From Escallonia rubra (taxonomy: Eukaryota; Streptophyta; Magnoliopsida; Escalloniales; Escalloniaceae), in contig JAVXUO010003167.1 of NCBI GenBank assembly GCA_033065855.1, positions 124,001 through 188,000 of the forward strand: a stretch of DNA of 64,000 nt, in the 5' to 3' direction. A program made the position numbers and the translations under genes. The notes below the pieces were generated by a model that was not told the origin of the DNA, searched no databases, and worked only from the letters and a program-made list of their open reading frames with translations. The stretch's first letter is position 1. Each line of letters begins with the position of its first letter. Positions 56,499 to 64,000 of this stretch are shown here, one piece after another.

Positions 56499-57738
56499 GG
56501 GTTAAATACACGTAGGTACCCTGGAACTACCACAAAGTCTCACTTAAGGGTCCCAAAGTTTAATTTTTACACATAAGGACCTGTAACTCCAAATTTGCAA
56601 TAAGTAAGTACATCCGTCCACATTCTTAACGATCCAGGCCTTTCTGTCAGGGGCATTTTTGGGAAGTCATATTTGATTTTTTATTGTAAAATTCCTTGAT
56701 TTTTGGAACCGTAATCCATTAATATTTAGAACCCAAAAACTGATTCTCAGAACCGGCAGCGGGATCGGCCTCGCCGTGGGGGTAGCCGTGGGAGATGAGC
56801 TACGATCTCGAGGTTCTTGGAGGCCGCGGTGTCGATGATGGGTCCTAGTTTGAATTCGGAGTCAGCTAGCGAGAGGTGGTTGGTGAGGACGCCGGGGAGG
56901 GATGAGGTGTCGGGCTCCGATGAGGTGTCGAGCAGTGGATGGTCGTTATCGGAGGGTGTTGCGGTGGTGCCATTTGGTAATCAGGATCTGTGGTGGATCT
57001 GTGGCGGTTGGTGGTCGTGGGTTTCTTGATGTGGTTGCGGGTGGTCTTGGGTGGCAGATATTATTTAATTCTTCGGATGATGTCGCCGGTGGCCACTGGG
57101 CTCGTGGGATTGGTGATGGTCGGCGACCGTGGATGTGCCGCTGTGATTATGGATTCGTGGGGACTTGGTTACCGACGGGTAGGTCGGGGTAAATGGGAGA
57201 GCGGTTACAAGGGCCGTTGCCGGGGGGCGAAAGTGTGGAAATAGAGGGGGTCATTCTAGGGGAGGTAGAGGCCGGCATGGTGGATCGTGGTGATGGCCAC
57301 CGATGGCAGGGACAGTTAACGTCGTGGTCGCAAGCGGTGTTGGTCGTGGATGGCGGCGACATGGGCAGTTGCCGACATGGTTTGCAGGATGTAGTTGTCG
57401 ATGTTGTGGCTTGAGTATGCTGCCGGAGAGTGTCGGCGTTGTCGCTTGAGTATGCTGCCAGAGAGTGTCGCCGTCGGTGGTTGATTGTGATGTGTGAAAT
57501 TAGCAGAGGAGGATGAATAGGGGGAGGGAGAGGAGTGGACGGCGGCGAGGAGTTACTAATTGTAGGGTTTGAAAAAGCTAAAGTTGGTTGACGAAATTGC
57601 CCCTGACAGAAAAGTCTGGCTCGTTAGGAATGTGGATGGATGTACTTACTTATTGCAAATTTGGAGTTATAGGCCCTTATGTGTAAAAATTAAACTTTGG
57701 TTTGTGGTAGTTCCAGGGTACCTACGTGTGTTTAACCC
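56499..57738. mobile_element. Mutator-like element (Pack-MULE candidate)
   Basis: This 1240-base element has terminal inverted repeats of about 150 bases (56499-56656 and 57593-57738), starting GGGTTAAAnACACGTAGGTACC. It is bounded by a perfect 9-base target duplication, TTTACTTTA, at 56490-56498 and 57739-57747. Nine bases is the Mutator signature. The left repeat has an extra 12 to 16 bases near 56535. The interior (about 56760-57540) is strikingly GC-rich against the AT-rich surroundings, and no transposase is encoded. The element is therefore non-autonomous and may carry captured host exons. Confidence 0.9.
56751..56938 (-). pseudogene. Possible captured exon in the Mutator-like element
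   Basis: A minus-strand open frame reads LLDTSSEPDTSSLPGVLTNH, then LSLADSEFKLGPIIDTAASK, NLEIVAHLPRLPPRRG and a stop. It uses C- or G-ending codons heavily (GTC, CTC, ATC, GCC), unlike the surrounding AT-rich DNA, as expected of a captured plant exon. I do not recognise the source gene. The plus-strand frames over the same DNA are likely shadows. Confidence 0.35.
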
Positions 57739-57747
57739 TTTACTTTA

Positions 57748-57954
57748 CTATATACTTGGTGACATCTATTTTTGTGGGCAATTGATCGGATGGGTTCAAA
57801 AGTCTTCATGTAGTCGTGTTATCAGAGGAGACGCCCTGCGAGCCTTTGGGGTTAGATCTTGGATCATTGTTCCTTGTTAGAACCTGTATGAAGGAAGACA
57901 ACAACGATTTCAAGTCAACAAATTTCATCCGCGTCTCTCACAGGCCATCAGTTC
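57748..57954. other. Short unassigned stretch
   Basis: Nothing recognisable between the Mutator-like element and the LINE poly(T) tract. A short frame reading VIRGDALRAFGVRSW at about 57820-57865 has no assigned family. Confidence 0.3.
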
Positions 57955-58735
57955 TTTTTTTTTTTTTGTGTGTGGGTAAAAGGTCCCATTGTATTTCTAT
58001 TCAAAATATGTACATATGTACAGAGTTTTTATCCTTTTATACACTATCATCCTCTCTTTTCCACCAAACTAAAACACCAATATTTGTGAATCTATTCCCC
58101 ATCAGAGCAAAGTGCTTGATTCGTAGCATTAGATAGGGCTTTGTTCCAACTATAGACTCTATATCTCATCCATTGTTGTATCACAAATAGACATCCCTGT
58201 GTAGAAGAGCCTTGATTGGTGAATACTCTTGCATTCCTTTCTTGCCACACCCCATAACATGTAGCTGCAACTAACAATTTGCATAATTTGGCTCTGAAGC
58301 TTTTCCCTCTGAAATATTTACAAGTATACTCCACCATATGCCTCCATGAGCTTGGTCTGCTGCTAACTTGTAGTTTGTTTAGAACCATTTCCCATAGGCT
58401 CCAGGTATAAGACCATTGCCAAAATATATGATCCTCATTTTCAGGAGATACTGAACATAGAACACATGTATCATCTTGCATTATATTCCAGGATTTCAGC
58501 TTGGATTTAATTCTTATTCCTCAATTCCATAGCAGCCATAGTATCATTGAGCACCTTGGCATGTGTCCTGGAAACCATTATACTTTCCACCATGGGGGGT
58601 ATTTGCAGCTCTTGTTCTAATGTCTTTCCAAGTAGACTTAATAGTGAATTGTTTGCTAGCAATCAATGTCCATATAACTTTGTCCTGGGCTAAGGTGTTA
58701 GGACCAGGCAAAGCTTACCAATGGTTCTTTTCACT
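57955..58735 (-). mobile_element. LINE (plant L1 type) 3' end, 5'-truncated
   Basis: The minus strand ends in a 13-base poly(A) (T run at 57955-57967). Coding upstream is the zinc-binding region after the reverse transcriptase of plant non-LTR elements: DDTCVLCSVSPENEDHIFW, SLWEMVLNKL, GKSFRAKLCKLLVAATCYGV and WQERNARVF (58481-58140). Before it, the LINE-typical stretch TLAQDKVIWTLIASKQFTIK and STWKDIR lies at about 58700-58590. It contains a frame break between these two parts and has no reverse transcriptase core, so it is a dead 5'-truncated copy. A flanking target duplication could not be established. Confidence 0.85.
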
Positions 58736-58750
58736 TTAATTATTTATCAA

Positions 58751-58755
<5 letters not shown>

Positions 58756-58810
<55 letters not shown>
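58756..58810. repeat. (AT)n microsatellite
   Basis: About 27 uninterrupted AT units. Likely polymorphic and prone to assembly error. Confidence 0.95.
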
Positions 58811-58812
<2 letters not shown>

Positions 58813-59400
58813 TATGTGATTGCATACTTACAAATCAAATTTTGGTTATTGTCATTACAGTTTCATTAGACTTTTAGTTTCAAAATTATGTTTTTAATTA
58901 AAAGTTTAAAATCGCTGTTGAACAAAGTTAGTTTAGTAGTTTTGAACAAAGTTAGTTTAGTCTGTTACTTGCCGCATTTTCTTCCCACCATTTGGGTTAT
59001 CTGTTTGCCTTTGATTCAAGCAACCACAGTATGCATTCATCTTCTTAGCCTTTGTCCAGTTTTGTGAAAAGGTTTCTAAGACATTACTTCCATTATCTTA
59101 CTTATTCTATTTTATTGCATTTGCATACATGTTGCTTCATAATTCCTGTGAATGGTATATGTACTGGCTATATGTCATTTTCCTATAAAGCAATCTATTT
59201 TAAGGCCTTTGAAATGGTGCATGTTATAATTTTGAAACCATAGTTTGTATTTCCATTTTGACAAAGCCAACATTATTTTCCTTTAAGGAGCCACTACAAG
59301 TGTTAAAACCCATTTTTTAAAAAGCAATGAACTAAAATTTCAGTTTGATTTTGAAAATAACAGTGGCAGCGCTTCTTCTTATTTATCAGTTTCTCTTGAA
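58811..59400. other. No feature recognised
   Basis: AT-rich DNA without a long frame. GTTTTGAACAAAGTTAGTTTAGT is partly duplicated near 58915-58960 (quoted in part: AACAAAGTTAGTTTAGT twice). Nothing else stands out. Confidence 0.4.
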
Positions 59401-59405
59401 ATAAG

Positions 59406-60186
59406 TGTAGGTCCCTAAATACACCGAGGGGAGGGGGGTTGAATGGGTGTTTACAGATCTAAGTAGGAATTCAAAAACTTAACTCTCAAGATAATTGTAA
59501 TCAAAGAACGACACACAGATTTATACTGGTTCGGCCCTACCTGCCTACTTCCAGTCCTCGAGCATTCCACACAAGAGAGACCTACTCGAGCCTTCCACTA
59601 ATCAGCTAGCTTCGGGTGCTAGCTCAAACATCAGTACAGCTTCAAAACCTCTTCATGATTTCCAACAATTACAGTGAAATGAAGATTACAACTGAAATAC
59701 AGTTCACATTCCTCAAAGAGTAGATATTACAATGAAAACAAGTGAGCTAAGCTTTCTTAGCTGGGAAGATCTGAATCTTAAAGAACTTAACCAAGAAGGT
59801 TGATATATCTTTTGAATGAAAAAGATTTTAGATCCAGATAAATACTACTGATGTAATCGGTTGAAGGTTTAAAGAATCTTTCGAATGAAAATTTGACAAA
59901 ACTTTGAAGTTTCTGATGGATTCAAACAAATGAAAAGTTTTATTCGAATTGAAAGCAACTTGATAGTCAATGCTTCTTGGTTTTTGTGCTCTTTGATTTT
60001 CTGTTAGATCTTTAAGAAAACTTAGCTTAAGAATGATTACAAAGAAAATGAAAACCTTGTCGAAGTCCAAAGTCTTCATCCAATGAGATGTCCACACTTT
60101 GATATTTCCTAAAATCATGCTTAGTAACTTAGTTAGATTTAATCTTGGAATCATCAAAATAACGAATCTATACCCATAGGTTAACA
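59406..60186 (-). mobile_element. Solo LTR of Copia family 2
   Basis: The 781-base LTR has TGTAGGTCCC at one end and AGGTTAACA at the other, collinear with the LTR at 37511-38764 and in the same orientation. It is flanked by a perfect 5-base duplication ATAAG (59401-59405 and 60187-60191). It is about 470 bases shorter than the other copy. The missing part includes the TATA region and most of the TCGAATGAA array, so this copy is probably promoterless. Confidence 0.9.
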
Positions 60187-60272
60187 ATAAGTTGCCACAA
60201 CTGTAGAACTACATATTGAGATTACAGTTAACAATTTTGTAGTTGAATTATCCTTTGTCCTTGTAATCCCTA

Positions 60273-62286
60273 ATGGAACCATTGGAGGAAGCCCACACTG
60301 TTGAACTGGAGAACTTTAATCGCCTCAACTTTAAGAGATGGAAAAATCAAATGAGGTATTGGCTTACTGTGTTGGGGCTGATTTCAGCCACTGAGGAGCC
60401 GAATGAGTCTAGTATCAGTTCTACCTCTTCTTGGTATACCCTTTATCAAATTGAGTACCATTGCCTCAATAGGATCCGCAGTGCTCTTTTCGAACGTCTG
60501 TATGACATGTATTGCACTACCGCAAAGGCTAAGGATCTATGGAATGCCTTAGAAGTGGAATATGGTATAGATGATGCCGATGTAGAACGATATATAAGTT
60601 TGTCATGGTAGATTGGAAAACTATAAATGAGCAAGTCCATGAATTCCTAGACTATCTAAGGCTTGTCGAGATGAAATGGAGTAGGTTTAGTGGACTTTAC
60701 GGTTTCTTGCCTCATTGACAAATTGCCACCCTCTTGGTCAGATTTTGCTAAGTCCCTTAGGCATAGACAAGGAGTTTTAACTTTGACCCAAGCCTTGAAT
60801 ACTTTAAGGGTAGAGGAAAAGCATAGGTTGGAGAACCAACAATCTAATTCTATGGTAGCCATGGTTAACCTCATGGAAAATGTCAAAGAGTCAGACACTC
60901 CTAATCATTTCAACCCAAGGGATAATGGTTCTAGAAATGGTCACAACAATCATAACCACCACAATAATGGTCATAACCCTAACTATAATCGTGGGGGGCA
61001 TCACCAATCTAACCATTTTCGATACCATAATAACAATGGGGACAATAAGAGCAAAGGAAAGAAGGTGCTCAAGCCATGCTTCGTTTGTGGGAGAATGAAC
61101 CGCAAATGCAAGGATTGTTTGTATAGAAAGACGGAGGAGCACAAGTCCAAGCCTAGTAATCAAATGCCCGAGTGAGTATGTTAGTGGATGGTGAACCTCC
61201 TCTTAGGTTTGATCATTAACCTCTCTTAGTAAATTGTACCTACCAAATAGATGATTGGTGGTTAAATTCGGGAGCTAACATCCATGTTTGTTGTAATCAT
61301 ACTTTGTTCAAATCTTACAAGAACACAAGTGGAGGAAGCGTGATGCTAGCAAATAATACTAGTGCACAAGTGCTAGGATTTGGAAAGGTTAATCTAAAGC
61401 TGACCTCGGGAAAGGCTTTAAGCCTTAATGATGTGTGGCATGTTCCCGATGTTAGAAGGAATTTAGTTAGCGAGTCCTCCTTAGTACAACATGGATACAA
61501 GGTTGTATAGGAGTCCATAAAGTTGTAATAACTAAGAATAAAGTATTTGTTGGTAAAGGTTATGTATGTGATGGATAATTTAAGTTGAGTGTATGAACAA
61601 GTTTGATCAAAATTACTCTTTGGTTTTTAATGTTTAAACAAGTAATGTTTGGCATAAAAGGTTAGGTCATGTCATCTAAGCTTTGGGAAAATTCAAAAAT
61701 TGATGAATCTATGTCTACTTCCAAGGAAATTTATAGATCTTAAGCATAAATATGAGATTTGTGTACAAGCAAAGAAACCAAGGAAACCTTATAGTTTGGT
61801 CTATAGAAATACAAATCTCTTAGAACTCATACATAGTGATGTATGTGATTCCAATCGACCTTCAACTAGAGTCGGCAATAAGTACTTTGTGACGTTCATA
61901 GATGACTTCTCAAGTACTTTTACATTTATTTTATTAAAACTAAGGATGAGGTCTTTAGCAAATTCAAAATCTATAAAACAGAAGTCAACTCAAGAAAATG
62001 ATTAAGACCTTTAGATCCGATAAACGTGGAGAGTATTCTGATAATTCTTTTAAAAGGTTTTGTGATGATCATGGGGTCATTCTATAAGTTACACCTCCTT
62101 ATTCACCCCAATCAAATGGTGTTACCGAAATAAAAAATAGAACGGTATTAGATATGGTTAATGCCATGTTGTTGAATTCCGGTGCTCCTGAGAACTTGTG
62201 GGGGAAGCGATTTTATCATCTTGTTACATATTGAATAAATTAACAATTTCTAAGAAATATGATAAAACTCCTTACGAGTTTTTTTT
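60273..62286 (+). mobile_element. Copia gag to integrase remains, third family
   Basis: Plus-strand gag starts near 60273 (MEPLEEAHTVELENFNRLNF, KRWKNQMRYWL, AKDLWNALEVEYG). It continues with DKLPPSWSDFAKSLRHRQG, an Asn/His-rich stretch and a CFVCGRMNRKCKDC knuckle (60690-61120). Protease-region motifs are GGSVMLANNTSAQVLG and VWHVPDVRRNLVS (61304-61510). Integrase motifs are CVQAKKPRKP, LELIHSDVC and YFVTFIDDFSS (61740-61920), and later PYSPQSNGVTE- and KTPYEF-like stretches up to 62280. No LTR, primer site, reverse transcriptase or RNase H is attached. It is broken in many places. Confidence 0.85.
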
Positions 62287-62735
62287 ACCATCAACAAATT
62301 TTTCAAGGCATTTTTTCAAATTACAAGCCTTAAAATTTCATTTTGTTTTTCTAGAATCAAAGTATCATAAGATATTTGTTTTTTGCTAGTAGTGCTCACA
62401 ATCAATTCAACCAAATCATTATTCACATGGTCCACATATAAATGGCTAGATATGCATTCATTCTTGGCGTGCAACTCATTATTTTCACCTTTTAAGTCAT
62501 CATGCTCTTTTGAAGTTGCATGCACTTGTTTTTTCAAAGCACACATTTTCTTGGCTAATTTCATAGATTATTCATATAAAAGAGCATAAGCATCACAATT
62601 ATCATCATTGGAACAATTTCTATCACTATCACCATCATTATATGAAGAATTTACCTCATCATCTTGTTGAGCCATGAAGCATAGATTTGCATCTTTATCA
62701 TCGAGACCACATTCGTCTCCACTTGAGTCATTATC
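62287..62735 (-). mobile_element. Copia family-1 gag fragment, minus strand
   Basis: The minus strand carries LHAKNECISSHLYVDHVNND, LVELIVSTTSKKQIS and LEKQNEILRL, and further up an acidic Ser-rich stretch. This matches the gag middle of the family-1 element at 16458-17000. It begins abruptly against plus-strand integrase sequence of another family, and its other end is cut by the CACTA terminus. Confidence 0.85.
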
Positions 62736-64000
62736 CACTACAAGAAAACAGGCTTTTAGCGACGGGGAAATCCGTCGCTAAAAGAATTAGCGACGGATTC
62801 ACCATCGCTAAATATCCCTCGTATAAAAGCCCGTCACTAATAGTTTAGCGACGGAATTTTTAAATCCGTCGCTAAATATGTCATTTTTACCGACGGATTT
62901 ATTTTCATTAGCGACGGATATTCTGTCGCGAATTATATTTTTAGAATTTTAATTTATTTTCTTTTTTGTCAAATTAGCGACGGATTTGATATTTTCGCGA
63001 CGGAATATTCCGTCGCTAAATAACTGATTGTAGGAATACTTTAGCGACGGAATTAATCCGTCGCCAAAAGTCAAAAAAAATTTTGAATTTTTTTTATTTT
63101 TTGATTACCCAGACCTGTAATACAATTTTCAATTCTCAACAACAACGCGCAATAATCAATACAGAAAGAAATATATATAATCAATTATAAAAAATATTTA
63201 TTATAAAAAAAACTCATATATGTACAAGCCGGGAACTGGATATAGCCGGTTAGGAGAGGGGAGAAGAGTACAAGCCGGGCACGGGGGGCGGGGGGGGGGG
63301 AGCTAGGAACGGGCACGGGAAGGGGCTCATCAGGGGTTCTTGAGTCCTGGATCTGGATCCTGCTGATCCGGGGCCGGCTCGGCCTGTCCAGCAGTGCCCT
63401 GCTCCCTAATCATCCGGCACACCACTGTAGCAATGCGCTGGATCTCCTCGTCGTCCAACTGAGGCCGATGAGTCGGTGTCTGTGGAGGGGCAGCAGGGGG
63501 TGAGGACGCTCCTATCACAGCACGAGCAGTCGTGCTAGGCAGGCCGCGTATGCGGCCTTTCGGCCGATTCACGACCTTCGGCGTATCCAGCCATCGCTTC
63601 AACCCCCCAGTACTCGCAGCCGTACTAGTGGACGCTGATGGCTGTCCGGACTGCTGCTCGGACCCCCTTAGCTGTTCATACGAGGCCTGCAAAAATAGTG
63701 GTTTAACGATATGTTAGGGCATTAATTAACGAAACAGACATTGAGGATAGAAAGAAAAAACATTAAATTAAATAAATTGACTCACATCGATCCGCCGGGC
63801 AATATCTGAAATATAGTCGCCCGCCCGGTGCGTCTCGTCCTTGTCCTTCTTCCGCACGTGCGTCTGAGTATAGGTCAGAGCTATGACCTCATCCTCCTCC
63901 AGATCCGGGTGCTCGACCGCGTTCATGTGTCGGACGATGTCGTGTGGCACCGACCCCCCGTGTGCGTCGGATCTCTGTTCTGTCTGTTCTCAGCCCCGCT
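62736..64000 (-). mobile_element. CACTA (En/Spm) element, 3' part, runs off the window
   Basis: The terminus CACTACAAGAAAACAGG at 62736 is followed by a dense set of TTTAGCGACGGA and TCCGTCGCTAAA repeats in both orientations (62754-63065). These are the subterminal transposase-binding type of repeats. The element interrupts a Copia gag fragment. The three bases before it are ATC, the candidate 3-base target duplication. A spliced minus-strand gene lies at 63330-64000. A G12-type tract is at 63283-63300. The other end is outside the window. Confidence 0.85.
63330..64000 (-). CDS. CACTA transposase-type protein, C-terminal exons (partial)
   Basis: Two minus-strand exons are visible. The upstream one (to 63786, starting beyond the window) reads MPHDIVRHMNAVEHPDLEED, EVIALTYTQTHVRKKDKDET and HRAGDYISDIARRID. 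The last exon (63686-63330) reads ASYEQLRGSEQQSGQPSAST, a Pro/Ser-rich linker, DDEEIQRIATVVCRMIREQG, and ends GLKNP. The ELTYTQTH.KKD......D..S..I.....SYEQLR layout fits the plant En/Spm transposase-associated domain (Transposase_24 type). Between them is a 99-base intron (63687-63785) with GTGAGT and TTTTTGCAG borders. No stop breaks the visible exons, so the gene may be intact or only mildly decayed. GC content is much higher than that of neighbours, common in CACTA coding parts. Confidence 0.7.

Noticed and set aside
57940-58760. Target duplication of the LINE
   Set aside because: CATCAGTTCT before the poly(T) and AATGGTTCT near 58720 are similar but not identical. The 5' edge is not sharp, so I do not claim it.

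Overview
The window is plant nuclear DNA, AT-rich and almost entirely made of transposable elements, as in the heterochromatic or intergenic part of an angiosperm (probably eudicot) genome. The evidence is plant-type Ty1/Copia and Ty3/Gypsy LTR elements primed by initiator tRNA-Met, a CACTA (En/Spm) element with AGCGACGG subterminal repeats, a hAT transposase of the RICESLEEPER type, a Mutator-like element with a 9-bp target duplication, and the 3' end of a plant L1-type LINE. I see no tRNA, rRNA, CRISPR array or complete host gene. The species cannot be named from the sequence.

Layout. 1-1300: low-complexity DNA and a degenerate minisatellite rich in TTTAGGG heptamers. 2800-3386: terminus of a CACTA element. 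4705-6089: solo Copia LTR with a perfect 5-bp duplication. 6390-9650: decayed hAT element. 9846-10142: Copia LTR scrap. 11120-24330: a stack of insertions. An old minus-strand Gypsy-type LTR was entered by a plus-strand Gypsy LTR (11833-21220), which was entered by a minus-strand Copia (12824-19376), which was entered by a solo LTR of its own family (13873-15159). Tandem CA/CG microsatellites follow. 24480-26215: broken gene of a plant transposon-associated family. 26985-28429: second copy of the old minus-strand LTR. 28430-33400: Gypsy 5' LTR, gag and protease remains. 34080-38764: broken minus-strand Copia of a second family. 38765-42710: no recognisable gene. 42846-48085: a young, nearly whole Copia with nearly identical LTRs and a perfect duplication. 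48418-55776: Gypsy-type element with 3.2-kb LTRs and no coding capacity. 56499-57738: Mutator-like element with a GC-rich cargo. 57955-58735: LINE 3' end. 59406-60186: solo LTR. 60273-62735: remains of two Copia families fused head to head. 62736 to the end: the end of a CACTA element with a spliced transposase-type gene.

The clearest new-looking signals are regulatory rather than coding. The long Gypsy-type LTRs share paired splice-donor and splice-acceptor-like sites, suggesting an intron in the LTR leader. Two unrelated Copia families carry arrays of short motifs directly upstream of their TATA boxes. A Mutator-like element may have captured host sequence. I found no evidence for a new multi-gene system, and the relative ages come from nesting and from LTR differences judged by eye.
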